Positions 17,023 to 26,553 of a DNA stretch of 64,000 nt are shown one piece after another. Origin of the DNA: Clostridiales bacterium (lineage in GTDB: Bacteria > Bacillota > Clostridia > Lachnospirales > Cellulosilyticaceae); contig DYCF01000001.1 in NCBI GenBank assembly GCA_019418225.1, positions 128,905 to 192,904 of the forward strand, read 5' to 3'. Within the stretch, counting starts at the first letter, position 1, and each line of letters begins with the position of its first letter. The notes under the pieces are model-generated. The model ran no database searches, had not been told where the DNA came from, and saw only the letters and a program-made list of their open reading frames with translations. The position numbers and the translations under genes were made by a program.

Positions 17023-17051
17023 TTGACAGTTAATAAAGAATAAAATACTAT
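17023..17051 (+). promoter_or_regulatory. Candidate corA promoter
   Basis: TTGACA (17023-17028), 17 bp, TACTAT (17046-17051). It predicts transcription from about 17058 and therefore a leader of roughly 270 nt before corA. Confidence 0.55.
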
Positions 17052-17057
17052 TAATAA

Positions 17058-17326
17058 GGATGCTTTGGTATTAAAAAGCAGAAAAATAAAAATACTATTT
17101 AGGAGTGTGAGTATAAATGGATGCGGAACCGAGTTGTAGGTGTAAGCTGACAAAATTAAATAAAAATACTCACCTTATTTTATGTTTAAAATAACTTTTT
17201 AGGCCGACATGAGATGTTTACATATCATGCTTTGCATAACTATTTATGCCATTTGCAAATTTACTTATGCCTGCTTAAAGAAGTTACTTTAAAGTGGGCT
17301 AAGGTGAAGAATGAGGGTGTAATAGC
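17058..17326 (+). promoter_or_regulatory. Long structured corA leader, candidate regulatory RNA
   Basis: Visible pairings are GTGAGTAT (17107-17114) with ATACTCAC (17166-17173); a hairpin CATGA-ATGT/ACAT-TCATG at 17208-17230; GCATAA/TTATGC just after it; and a 12 bp stem with a six-base loop at 17269-17299. No T-run follows, so control would be at translation or Rho level. It does not show the conserved boxes of the Mg2+ M-box or the Mn2+ yybP-ykoY riboswitch. Together with the promoter and terminator above it accounts for the gap 16880-17326. Confidence 0.4.
17117..17194 (+). CDS. Candidate 25-residue leader peptide in the corA leader
   Basis: AGGAG at 17101-17105 precedes ATG 17117. The reading frame gives MDAEPSCRCKLTKLNKNTHL plus five residues and a TAA. 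The ribosome-site spacing of about 11 nt is long. Its coding region covers the 3' arm of the GTGAGTAT/ATACTCAC stem, so translating it would open that stem. Salmonella corA has a leader peptide (CorL) by which translation governs corA expression; similarity in principle is inference. A three-codon frame, MRV-stop, also sits just before corA. Confidence 0.3.
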   Translation: MDAEPSCRCKLTKLNKNTHLILCLK

Positions 17327-18256
17327 ATGAAAGAAATCTATAAAACATTTGATACGGGATTAGTACAGCTAGATGCATTTGAAGATGGGGCATGGATTAA
17401 TTTATGTAACCCAACACCTCAGGAAATCAATGAGGTAGCAACAGAATTTAGCATAGAAACAAATCACATTTTATCAGCTTTGGATGAAGAGGAACGCGCA
17501 CGTATAGAGGTAGATGATAACTGTACCGTTATTATCGTTGACGTTCCTATTAAAGAAAATGATGACCATAATGGTTATGCAACTATTCCATTAACGATTA
17601 TCATTGGAGATAAATATATTATTACCACATGTCTTCAGCAGTTACAGTTACTAGAAGATTTTAAATCAGGTAAAATTAAAGGATTCTTTACTTTTAAAAA
17701 GACGAGATTTATTCTCCAATTACTATATAAAAATGCATCTTACTTCTTACAGTATCTAAGACATATTGACCGTTTGAGCCATCAAATGGAAGTAGAACTT
17801 CATAAATCTATGAGAAATAAAGAACTTCTGCAATTATTTGATTTAGAGAAGAGTTTGGTATATTTTACAACATCCTTAAGAGCAAATGAAATTGTTCTTG
17901 AAAAGATGATGCGTATGGAAAATATCAAGCGTTATCCAGAAGATGAAGATTTACTTGAAGACGTAATTATTGAAAATAAACAGGCCATTGAGATGGCAAA
18001 TATATATAGCAATATTTTAGGTGGGACAATGGATGCCTTTTCATCTATTATTTCTAACAACTTAAATATTGCAATGAAAACACTTACTTCTATTACAATT
18101 ATCATGGCTGTACCAACAATTATAGGTAGTTTCTGGGGGATGAATGTACCAGTACCACTTGAAGGACAGCCACATGCCTTTAGCATAATTATTATATGGT
18201 CTATTGTAGTCACAGGAATTATTGCTGTAATTATGATGAAGAAGAAACTTTTCTAA
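17327..18256 (+). CDS. corA: CorA-family divalent cation (Mg2+) transporter
   Basis: A 309-residue membrane channel for Mg2+ (or Co2+/Ni2+). A long soluble N-terminal region with a coiled-coil stalk ends in two C-terminal transmembrane helices, about 245-267 and 280-300. The signature GMN (FWGMNVPVPLEG) at the pore mouth is intact. The length is normal for the family. AGGGTG lies upstream of the ATG. The gene is monocistronic, with a strong terminator at 18304-18346. A leader of about 270 nt containing a possible leader peptide suggests post-transcriptional control, as known for other Mg2+ transporters. Confidence 0.93.
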   Translation: MKEIYKTFDTGLVQLDAFEDGAWINLCNPTPQEINEVATEFSIETNHILSALDEEERARIEVDDNCTVIIVDVPIKENDDHNGYATIPLTIIIGDKYIITTCLQQLQLLEDFKSGKIKGFFTFKKTRFILQLLYKNASYFLQYLRHIDRLSHQMEVELHKSMRNKELLQLFDLEKSLVYFTTSLRANEIVLEKMMRMENIKRYPEDEDLLEDVIIENKQAIEMANIYSNILGGTMDAFSSIISNNLNIAMKTLTSITIIMAVPTIIGSFWGMNVPVPLEGQPHAFSIIIIWSIVVTGIIAVIMMKKKLF

Positions 18257-18303
18257 AAGTGAAAAGGAAAAGTGAAAAGGAAAGAGTGAAAAATAGAGAA
18301 TTA

Positions 18304-18346
18304 AAAAAGGAGTTGCTGTATAAGGGGTTACAGCAGCTCCTTTCTT
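18304..18346 (+). terminator. corA terminator
   Basis: AAAGGAGTTGCTGTA pairs with TACAGCAGCTCCTTT (one G-T pair). Confidence 0.85.
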
Positions 18347-18421
18347 ATTATCCGAACAAATTTTTGACATTTGAATATATATTTAATCAGAGGAGAATTT
18401 AAAATGAAAAAATAAGATTAA

Positions 18422-21400
18422 TTATTGAAGTGTTGTCCAAACACCGTTATTTAAAATCATATTGTTTTCTAGGTCAAAACCTGTTTCACCTGAGCCAGGA
18501 ACTTGTGCTGAACCGTTGGTGAATATTACTTTAGGGTCGTTCCAATTTTCTGTAAAGGTATAACTATAGATATTGTTACCTTCGTTTGTCATAGCTACAC
18601 CAGGCCAAGAAGCGATTTGTAAAACAGAACCTGTACTTTCATCATAGATATAAGCGTTTACATTAGACCAGTTGTAAGCACTGTTATCAAAGTAAATCGT
18701 CTTTTCTGTAATAGGGTCGATGCTACCAGTATATGTTATCCAAGTATTATTTGTATAAATCATGCTTGGATTTTCTGTATTAAGCTCTAGTCCTGGTTCA
18801 CCAGAACCTGGATATTGGCTACTGCCACCATTATTAAAGATAACACGCGCATTTTGCCAAGAACGAGGTAATTCATAGCTATAGATATTATTACCTTCAT
18901 TTGTCATTTCGACACCTGGCCATGCACTAATCATTTCCACGCCAGAAGCATCTTCATTATAAATATAAGCATGTAAGTTAGACCAGTTGTAACTTGAATT
19001 ATCGAAGTAAGCTTTTAATGTAGTAACATCTTCCTTGATATAAGTGTAAACTTCACTAATACTATCATCTTCGTTTGAAGCTGTTAGCGTAACAGTGATT
19101 TCACCTGGTGTCATATTTTCACCGATTTCAATTTGTGTACCATCAGTATATAAAATCTCTTCACCACCATTAATAGAATAAGTAGCAGAAGTAGCATTCT
19201 TAGCACCTAATGTGAGTGTAAGTGTATCTGTAAAGCTTGTGCCTTCAGGAGAAATACTGATTGATAAAGTATCATCTTGTGCTATAGGACAAAGTTCCCA
19301 TGAACCATCTATATAGCATCTAGAGGCATCTACTGTTAAACCAGTTTTTGCAGGATATTGATTCGTGCCATCATTAAAGATGACTTTGCTATTTAACCAG
19401 CTCTTATCAAGTTCAATGCTATAAAGTCCATTGCCTTCATCTGTCATAGCAGTGCCAGGCCAAGCTGAAAGAATATTGGTAGTAGAACTACTTTCATCAT
19501 AAACATAGGCATTAAGATTTGTGCCCCAGTTTGATGGTTTATACATAAAGAGTTTAAGTTCATCTTCTTTGACAGTTGGAGCAGTTTTAACTGGTGGTGG
19601 CGTAAGTGTCCATACACCATCCTTATACCATTGCTCGTCAGAGATTTTAAAGCCATCTTCGCCAGTGCCAGGGTCTTGGTTAGTTTTATCATTGAAGATA
19701 AAGTAAGCTTCTTCTAAATCAGGAGCTGTGAAGGTATACCAATTATTGCCTTCATCTGTCATTTTTACACCAGGCCAGCTAGGTGTAGTAACTGTTTCAT
19801 CATCTGTATAGTAATAAACATAAGGTTCTGACCAGTCAGCAGGTTTATAAAAGTGAACAGTAGCAGGTGTGATGACTGTTTTTAAGTATGAATAAGTTTG
19901 CTCTACAGAGCCATAGTCATTAGAAGTTTTAATAGTGATAGTTGTAAGTGTTTCAAGTGGAAGGTCAGCATCTAAGTTAATAGTAGCTGTATTTTGGAAT
20001 GTTACCCAATCCCCATCATTTACTTTGTAAGCACCGTTTGATGTATTTTTAAGAGATACATTAACATCTAGAGCATCCGTATAGTATTTGGTAACTTTAT
20101 TAGATGCACCAGGATTAACAGAAATACTAGGAAGCTGAGAAGCAACTTTAAGTTCAAGTAAAATAACGCCATTGCTATCTGGAGTGATGGTAACGGTACC
20201 ATTTTGAACAGTAGCTTCAGCACCTGTATAGGCATCACGAACGATAGAACCATCATTAAATACAGAAGAAACGTTGATAGTTTGTGTACCAGAAGCACCA
20301 AGGACAACGATAACATCATCATCTATGCCATTTTTATGATAGCTTCTTTGGAAAGTGTAAGGTGAACTATTAAGTTTGGTATGTGTACCAGCACCGATTG
20401 CAATATGGTCATTTCTAAATTGACCTACTTTTTGCCAGTGTGCAAGAGAAGCTGTATCCATATTGCTCCAGTTCATATCAGAACGTGTACCTTGATCCTT
20501 ATCAGAACCACTTTCACCGCGTGATCTATTTGTTTCATCACCGTAGAAGATTTGAACAGCACCAGGAGAAAGAAGTAAGGTAGAGCCTAAGTTAATCATA
20601 TTTGTTCTAGCAAGGTCTGTATCATGAGAAGAAATGTAACTAAGGACATTCCAAGAATCAGAGCTATTGATGCTATTGGCATAACTTTGATATGTACTAT
20701 CAATAGAAGCAATATTACCATCCTTAGGGAAATTGAAGTTGATGACAGAATCAAATTTACCATCTGTGTGATAGTTAGATTGATTAGCACCATGACCAAA
20801 TACCTCAGCAGTTGTCCAGAAATCTTCATCCCAATCAGCACCTGGTTTATCAGGATTATTTTGACGCCATTCTTTTAGCGCATCACTACAAGCATCTTTA
20901 AGTTGCGCCCATCTAAACATATCTACATGTTTTGCCGTATCTACACGGAAACCATCGATACCAAATTCTTTAACCCATGCAGCTAACCATTTTACTTGAT
21001 AGTCAGAAGGCGAGATACCTAAATCTTGTCTTAAATTTTTAGCAGATGGTAAAATCCAAGCATCATAACCTGAAGTTTCTTTTGCCCATTTAGTTTTGAG
21101 GATAGGAGCTAATCCTTGATTACTTGTTACTTCAGTTTTTACATCAGGGAGACCAGATAAGTTTAATGTAAGGTCTGAACCACTACCAGCTGTATAACCT
21201 GATACTCCAGCACGAATCCATCCAGGACTCCACCATTTAGCCCATTCGCTCATATGCCCATTGTAATCAATAAGATTATGATAACTATGCCATGTTTCAC
21301 CATTATTTTGATTAGGTCTCCAGTTGGCAAGTTGTGAAGCAGAAAGTGTAGTAGGATTGATATTATAATCAGACATATCTTGTAAGGTGAGGTAACCGAC

Positions 21401-21967
21401 ATGATTCATAACAACATCAAGTACAACACGAATGCCTTTTTCATGAGCTGTATCAACGAACTTTCTCATTTCTTCAATAGTACCCATGTTTTTATCCATC
21501 ATAGTATAGTCAAGAGGATAGTACCCATGATAAGCATAATGCGCGAAATCGCCACTATCTCCGCCACCTACAAAACCATGAGCTTGTTCATAAGGAGCTG
21601 TAAGCCAAATGGTATTAACACCTAAATTTTCAAAATAACCATCATTTAATTTTTGAGTAAGTCCAGCAATATCACCACCATGGAAGGTTCCGATATTTTT
21701 GCCCCAGCTATCTGTTTTTACACGTCCATAGCTATTGTCGTTTGAGGTATTGCCGTTTACAAAACGGTCAGTAATGACGAAGTAAACAGTTGCATTATCC
21801 CAAGAAAAAACGTCATTTTCAGTATTACTTAGCAAGTTTACATTAGTAGTAGAGGTAGTTGTTGTATTTAAAACAGTAGACATTGGGGTGGCCATTAAGT
21901 TGGTAGAAAATAAGTTCTCACAGATGAAAGTCATGCTAACTAAAGTAGCCAATAAATTCTTTTTCAT
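18422..21967 (-). CDS. Secreted modular alpha-amylase (GH13) with repeated starch-binding modules
   Basis: A 1181-residue extracellular enzyme hydrolysing alpha-1,4-glucans. A signal peptide (about 1-26) precedes a GH13 barrel (about 55-500) with DVVMNHV, DGFRVDTAKH (nucleophile Asp), TTAEVFGHG (acid Glu) and ISSHDTD. After a beta domain come two Ig-like linkers (about 620-690, 900-980) and four related modules (about 700-775, 803-880, 982-1060, 1085-1181). These share WxxPYVYY/NWSNxxAYIY, SWPGVxMTxEGNNxYSY and VIFNDGT..PGxGE, the pattern of CBM26-type starch-binding modules. There is no dockerin and no sortase motif, so it is free or loosely attached. AAGGAGG precedes the ATG; a cre-like site lies upstream. 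Confidence 0.92.
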   Translation of the reverse strand: MKKNLLATLVSMTFICENLFSTNLMATPMSTVLNTTTTSTTNVNLLSNTENDVFSWDNATVYFVITDRFVNGNTSNDNSYGRVKTDSWGKNIGTFHGGDIAGLTQKLNDGYFENLGVNTIWLTAPYEQAHGFVGGGDSGDFAHYAYHGYYPLDYTMMDKNMGTIEEMRKFVDTAHEKGIRVVLDVVMNHVGYLTLQDMSDYNINPTTLSASQLANWRPNQNNGETWHSYHNLIDYNGHMSEWAKWWSPGWIRAGVSGYTAGSGSDLTLNLSGLPDVKTEVTSNQGLAPILKTKWAKETSGYDAWILPSAKNLRQDLGISPSDYQVKWLAAWVKEFGIDGFRVDTAKHVDMFRWAQLKDACSDALKEWRQNNPDKPGADWDEDFWTTAEVFGHGANQSNYHTDGKFDSVINFNFPKDGNIASIDSTYQSYANSINSSDSWNVLSYISSHDTDLARTNMINLGSTLLLSPGAVQIFYGDETNRSRGESGSDKDQGTRSDMNWSNMDTASLAHWQKVGQFRNDHIAIGAGTHTKLNSSPYTFQRSYHKNGIDDDVIVVLGASGTQTINVSSVFNDGSIVRDAYTGAEATVQNGTVTITPDSNGVILLELKVASQLPSISVNPGASNKVTKYYTDALDVNVSLKNTSNGAYKVNDGDWVTFQNTATINLDADLPLETLTTITIKTSNDYGSVEQTYSYLKTVITPATVHFYKPADWSEPYVYYYTDDETVTTPSWPGVKMTDEGNNWYTFTAPDLEEAYFIFNDKTNQDPGTGEDGFKISDEQWYKDGVWTLTPPPVKTAPTVKEDELKLFMYKPSNWGTNLNAYVYDESSSTTNILSAWPGTAMTDEGNGLYSIELDKSWLNSKVIFNDGTNQYPAKTGLTVDASRCYIDGSWELCPIAQDDTLSISISPEGTSFTDTLTLTLGAKNATSATYSINGGEEILYTDGTQIEIGENMTPGEITVTLTASNEDDSISEVYTYIKEDVTTLKAYFDNSSYNWSNLHAYIYNEDASGVEMISAWPGVEMTNEGNNIYSYELPRSWQNARVIFNNGGSSQYPGSGEPGLELNTENPSMIYTNNTWITYTGSIDPITEKTIYFDNSAYNWSNVNAYIYDESTGSVLQIASWPGVAMTNEGNNIYSYTFTENWNDPKVIFTNGSAQVPGSGETGFDLENNMILNNGVWTTLQ

Positions 21968-22003
21968 AGCATCCTCCTTATACTTTTAAGACTGATATAA
22001 TTT

Positions 22004-22069
22004 CTAAAACGTTTCCGGAATCGATTTAGTAATTTGCTTTTATTTTAGCATGAAAAATTTATAATTCAA
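22004..22069 (-). promoter_or_regulatory. Amylase promoter with cre-like (CcpA) site
   Basis: On the minus strand TTGAAT (22069-22064), 16 bp, TAAAAT (22047-22042), then CGGAAACGTTTTAG (22017-22004), which fits most of the catabolite-response element TGNAANCGNTNNCA. A repressor bound just past the -10 box would give glucose repression. Confidence 0.5.
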
Positions 22070-22181
22070 TAAATTTTTAAAAAATTTTTGAAAAAATTTT
22101 GTATGTATTGCCTAACATAAAGCTTTTTAAAGGGGGGATAGAATGTGCAAATAATTAAATTTAGGCGGATACGTTATATAA

Positions 22182-22339
22182 AAATAGATGCATCTATTTA
22201 TTACAGTAAAAGTGTTTTAGGGAAACGATAGAGCATGAGACAAGAACATAATAGGTCAATTGATGAATAATTTTTAATGTATTTTATGTGAAATTTATAC
22301 GGTAAAAAAATTGATACAGATACAGAAAAACATCATAAT
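22182..22339 (+). promoter_or_regulatory. Palindromic operator candidate and promoter of the first GH74 gene
   Basis: AAATAGATGCATCTATTT (22182-22199) is a perfect 18 bp palindrome. TTGATA (22311-22316), 17 bp, CATAAT (22334-22339) is a plausible promoter about 100 nt before the start codon. The rest of the gap 21968-22441 is AT-rich and featureless to me. Confidence 0.4.
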
Positions 22340-22441
22340 AAGCTAAAAATAACATATTGCACTTAAGATATTTAAAGAGTATTGGTGAAAATATATAATT
22401 TAATTAAAGTTTGGAAAAGTCATAAAGTGTGGAGGGGAAAT

Positions 22442-25400
22442 ATGAGCAAGAGAATATTGAAGGAATTAGGTAAGACGATTAGGCACTATGCAAGGAAAGT
22501 AGTATTACCAGCCAGTCTAGCAATGCTATGTATTGCACCAAACTGTGTTTATGCGTATGATACGGAAGTTAACGAATGGAAAAATGTACAAATCGTTGGT
22601 GGCGGTATGATTACTGGTGTTGTATTTAGTGAAGCAGAAGAAGATTTAATTTATGCAAGAACAGATATGGGGGGGATTTACCGTTGGCAACCAGATTCAG
22701 AAACATGGAAACCACTTACTGACTGGGTAGGCCCAGAAATCTGGAGTAACTTAGGATGTGATGGCATTGCAACAGACCCATCAGATCCCAATAGAGTTTA
22801 TGCCTTAATGGGTGAATATGATAATGGTTGGACAGATGTAAAAGGCGCTGTATTCTGTTCTGATGATAAAGGAGAAACATGGACTGTTTCAGAATTACCT
22901 TTCTTCTGTGCGAGTAATCAACAAGGACGTTTAATGGATGCAAGACTTACAGTAGACCCTAATAATTCAGCTATCTTATACTTAGGTTCAAGAAATGATG
23001 GATTATGGAAGAGTGAAGATTATGGTCAAACATGGAATCAAGTTACAAGTTTTGACATAGAAGGAGATTTTTTATATGACAAGGGAACTGTTTATGAAGG
23101 GCATTTAGGCATTACTTTTGTATTATGTGATAAAAATTCAAATGTCTCAGGAAAAGGTTCTCAAACTATTTATGTAGGTATAGGTAATAAAGAACATTCT
23201 ATTTATAAAACAACAGATGGCGGTAATACATGGGCGCCACTTGCAGATGAGCCACGTGGCAAGATTGTAGATGAAGCAACTCAGTCTTGGGAAATTCAAG
23301 ATGGCGATACATATTTACCACAACAAGCATATTTAACGAAAGATGGTATGCTCTATGTGACCTATGCTACAGAAGCAGGACCATATGCGTCAGGTTATGG
23401 GGATGTATGGAAGTATAATACAAATACGGAGGAATGGAAACTTGTAAGTCCAGTTTCTAGTAAGAATGCACCAAATGATCCTTGGTATGGTTATCAAGGT
23501 CTTGCAGTAGATCCACAAAATGAAAATAATATCGTTGTAACATGCCAATCTTGGTGGCCAGATATGCTGATGTATAGAAGCACAGATGGTGGGGAAACTT
23601 GGGAAAATGTTTGGGAATGGACTAGCTATCCAGAACGTAATATCAAATGTGATATAGATATTTCAGTAGCGCCATGGCTTGACTGGGGTAGTACACATGG
23701 ACCAGATAATAATGCAGAAGCATCGCCAAAAATTGGTTGGAACGTAGGGGCTATTGCTATTGACCCATTTAACTCAGATAGAATGATGTATGGTACAGGT
23801 GCTACACTTTATGGTACAGATAATTTAACAAACTGGGATAAAGGGGAAAAATTTAATATAGAAGTAAAAGCTAAAGGTATTGAAGAAACAGTATCTAATG
23901 CACTTATTACAATTCCAGATACAGAAGATGATGGGCTTGTAAGTAGCTTATGGGATATTAATGGTTTCTATCATGAAGATATTACGAAAGTACCTGAAAT
24001 TTTAGCGAATGTAAGTGCAGGCAATAAATATTCTACATTAAATAGTTCTGTAGACGTAGATTACGCAGAACTTAATCCAAGTATTGTTGTACGTGTAGGA
24101 GAAAGAACAGCTGTAGACGGCTATGGCAACTACTTAAATGGTATGATGACTTCTAAAGATGGCGGTAAGACATTCTCACCAATCCATGACCGAATTGGTA
24201 ATAGTAATGGTAGAGGTGAAGTAGCTGTTTCTGCTGATGGTAGCATCTTCTTATGGGCAACAGAAGATGAAGCAGTAAGTTGGTCAAAAGGTGGTTATAA
24301 CTGGACAGCTAGTACAGGAATTCCAGTAGCTGCAAATATTTGTTCAGATAGAGTAAATCCAAATGTATTCTATGGTTATAGTGGCGGCAAGGCTTATGTT
24401 AGTACAGATGCCGCTAAGAGTTTTACAGAAGTAAGTGTAGAAGGATTGCCAAGTGTGACATCAAATACTATGAATATTAAAGGCGTAAGAGGTTACGAAG
24501 GTCACGTATGGATGGGAACAGCTAAAGCAGACGATAAGAATGCTAATGGATTCTGGTTCTCAGAAGACTTTGGTCAAACTTATACAAAACTTACAACAGT
24601 AGATGCTGTAACAGCATTTGGTTTTGGTAAAGCAAAAGAAGAAGGTGGCTATCCAGCAATTTATATTGTAGGTCAAGTAGAAGGTAAAGATGGTTTCTTC
24701 AGATCTGATGATCAAGGTGCAACATGGACACGTATTAATGATGATAATCACCAATATGGTTTAGTAGATCCATGCTGCGATGTAACAGGTGACTATGATG
24801 TATATGGTAGAGTTTATATTGGAACAAATGGTCGGGGAATCGTTTATTCAGACACAGGTAGTGGCACAATAACAACACCAAGTGCAACAATTTCAGCTAC
24901 AACAGCTGTCTTTGATAAAAAAACAGATTTACAAAAAGACGTAACAGTAACGGTTAATGCAAATGGTAATACACTAGAAGCTGTTAAAATTGGGGATAAG
25001 GTGTTAGTAGAAGGTGAAGATTATACAGTTGCTGGGGATAAAGTGACTATTCTCAAAGAATTTTTAGCTACACAGGAAGATGGTAAGCTCAAAGTAACCT
25101 TTGACTTTAATGAAGGAAATGACCCAGTACTTACAATCACTGTTAAAGAAACAGTTGTTAGTGCTAGTTTAAGTAAAACAGAAGCTAGTTTTGATAAGAA
25201 AACAGAATTACAAGAAGATGTTGTTGTAACATTTGAGGCAAATGGCAACGCATTAGAAGCTATTAAAAATGGTGATGTTGTATTAGTTGAAGGGACAGAT
25301 TATGTAGTAGAAGATAATAAAGTAACTATTCTTAAAGATTATCTGACTCAGTTAGAAGAAGGTAAAGTAGCTTTAGTCTTTGACTTTAATAAAGGTGAAG

Positions 25401-26473
25401 ACCCAGTACTTACAATTGATGTGACAAAGACAGTTGTAAGTGCAACACTTGAAACAACAACAGAATCATTTGACCAGGCAAGTGTAAGTGATGTGGAAGT
25501 GGGGATGATACTTAACGGCAATACATTAGTAGCAGTTAAGAAAGATAATGCAGCACTTACAGTAGGTAAAGAATACACAGTAGTAGAGGATAAAGTTATA
25601 TTTGCAGCAGATTATCTTGCAACACTTAGTAAAGGTGCACATGAATTTGTATTTGAATTTAGTGAAGGAAACAGTGCAAGCTTTGTAATCAATGTAGTGA
25701 ATACTGCAGAAAAAGATTCTGTTGTAACACCAGATGAGGCTACATTTGATAAAAATGTGGAAATGCAAGCGGATGTGGTTGTAAATGTAGAACTAAATGG
25801 TAATACATTAGAAGCCATCAAACTTGGTGATAATGTACTTGTATCAGGTATAGAGTACATTGTCGGTGAAGAGGGTACAATTACATTCCCAGCAAGTTAC
25901 CTTCAAACTTTGGCTAAAGGCACATATGATTTTACCTTTGAATTTAGTGCAGGTGAAAAACAAGTTGTTAAAGTAGTGGTTGTTGATACTACAAAAACAG
26001 AAGTTGCAGAAGGTGCTATTGTAGTAGAAGTTGTTAATAAAAATGGCATCAGCACAAATGCACTTGCTCATACATTTAAATTAAAAGTAAAAGATGATAG
26101 TGAATTTGATATATCAAAGCTTTCAATTCGTTATTACTTTACAAATGAAGAGTTAGGAGTAGGTACAAATTGCTGGATTGATACAGCAGCAGCGCAATAT
26201 ACATGCGCACCTTGGTATGTAAGTTTAACAGATAAAGTAAGCGGTGTAGTAAAAGATATGGAACAAGTAACAGATACAGCAAATCAATATGCTGAGATTA
26301 CATTTACCGATGATGGTGTACTTAATAATACATGTACATTACAAGTAGATACACGTATTGCAAATAATAACTGGTCAGCATTTAATCAAAGCAATGATTT
26401 CTCATATGAAGATGCTACAAAAGTTGCAGTATTCTATGATGGAGAGCTTATAAGCGGCAGTATGCCACAATAG
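22442..26473 (+). CDS. Secreted GH74 xyloglucanase, four X2 modules and CBM3 (paralog 1)
   Basis: A 1343-residue extracellular enzyme. A signal peptide (about 1-38, ending NCVYA) leads into a double seven-bladed propeller, about 40-800. Asp-box turns such as KSEDYGQTWN, KTTDGGNTWAP, STDGGETWEN and RSDDQGATWTR, with the opening EWKNVQIVGGGMITGVVFS, mark GH74, whose members cut xyloglucan. Four X2 (CBM_X2) modules of about 90 residues follow (about 814-905, 906-998, 999-1090, 1092-1183), each with FDK, NGNxLxAIK and EFSxG. A C-terminal CBM3 (about 1190-1343: FKLKVKDDSEFDIS, WSAFNQSNDFSY) should bind cellulose. There is no dockerin, so it is a free enzyme. I start at MSKRILKE behind GGAGGGG. Confidence 0.93.
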   Translation: MSKRILKELGKTIRHYARKVVLPASLAMLCIAPNCVYAYDTEVNEWKNVQIVGGGMITGVVFSEAEEDLIYARTDMGGIYRWQPDSETWKPLTDWVGPEIWSNLGCDGIATDPSDPNRVYALMGEYDNGWTDVKGAVFCSDDKGETWTVSELPFFCASNQQGRLMDARLTVDPNNSAILYLGSRNDGLWKSEDYGQTWNQVTSFDIEGDFLYDKGTVYEGHLGITFVLCDKNSNVSGKGSQTIYVGIGNKEHSIYKTTDGGNTWAPLADEPRGKIVDEATQSWEIQDGDTYLPQQAYLTKDGMLYVTYATEAGPYASGYGDVWKYNTNTEEWKLVSPVSSKNAPNDPWYGYQGLAVDPQNENNIVVTCQSWWPDMLMYRSTDGGETWENVWEWTSYPERNIKCDIDISVAPWLDWGSTHGPDNNAEASPKIGWNVGAIAIDPFNSDRMMYGTGATLYGTDNLTNWDKGEKFNIEVKAKGIEETVSNALITIPDTEDDGLVSSLWDINGFYHEDITKVPEILANVSAGNKYSTLNSSVDVDYAELNPSIVVRVGERTAVDGYGNYLNGMMTSKDGGKTFSPIHDRIGNSNGRGEVAVSADGSIFLWATEDEAVSWSKGGYNWTASTGIPVAANICSDRVNPNVFYGYSGGKAYVSTDAAKSFTEVSVEGLPSVTSNTMNIKGVRGYEGHVWMGTAKADDKNANGFWFSEDFGQTYTKLTTVDAVTAFGFGKAKEEGGYPAIYIVGQVEGKDGFFRSDDQGATWTRINDDNHQYGLVDPCCDVTGDYDVYGRVYIGTNGRGIVYSDTGSGTITTPSATISATTAVFDKKTDLQKDVTVTVNANGNTLEAVKIGDKVLVEGEDYTVAGDKVTILKEFLATQEDGKLKVTFDFNEGNDPVLTITVKETVVSASLSKTEASFDKKTELQEDVVVTFEANGNALEAIKNGDVVLVEGTDYVVEDNKVTILKDYLTQLEEGKVALVFDFNKGEDPVLTIDVTKTVVSATLETTTESFDQASVSDVEVGMILNGNTLVAVKKDNAALTVGKEYTVVEDKVIFAADYLATLSKGAHEFVFEFSEGNSASFVINVVNTAEKDSVVTPDEATFDKNVEMQADVVVNVELNGNTLEAIKLGDNVLVSGIEYIVGEEGTITFPASYLQTLAKGTYDFTFEFSAGEKQVVKVVVVDTTKTEVAEGAIVVEVVNKNGISTNALAHTFKLKVKDDSEFDISKLSIRYYFTNEELGVGTNCWIDTAAAQYTCAPWYVSLTDKVSGVVKDMEQVTDTANQYAEITFTDDGVLNNTCTLQVDTRIANNNWSAFNQSNDFSYEDATKVAVFYDGELISGSMPQ

Positions 26474-26486
26474 GAATCTAAGGCTG

Positions 26487-26530
26487 AAAGTGGTGTTACG
26501 AGATTGTCAATAGTTTCGCAACACCTTTTT
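26487..26530 (+). terminator. Terminator between the two GH74 genes
   Basis: GGTGTT-CGA pairs with TCG-AACACC (one mismatch), followed by five T. It lies in the 80 bp gap, so the second gene may depend on read-through. Confidence 0.75.
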
Positions 26531-26553
26531 CTTTAAGAATAGGGGAGGAAAAT

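Noticed and set aside
17058..17326. corA leader considered as an M-box or yybP-ykoY riboswitch
   Set aside because: The conserved boxes of these classes are not visible; only generic stems and a possible leader peptide can be supported.
18390..18418. GAGGAG followed by ATG AAA AAA TAA after corA
   Set aside because: It resembles a gene start but stops after three codons and then runs into the amylase 3' end. I see no coding remnant to call a pseudogene.
22215..22232. Second cre-like site (TTTTAGGGAAACGATAGA) before the GH74 genes
   Set aside because: Only half of the catabolite-response consensus matches and symmetry is poor.
25526..26071. Antisense reading frames across the X2 modules of the GH74 genes
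   Set aside because: They recur in both paralogs only because the repeated modules are similar; they have no ribosome sites and a biased, shadow-like composition.
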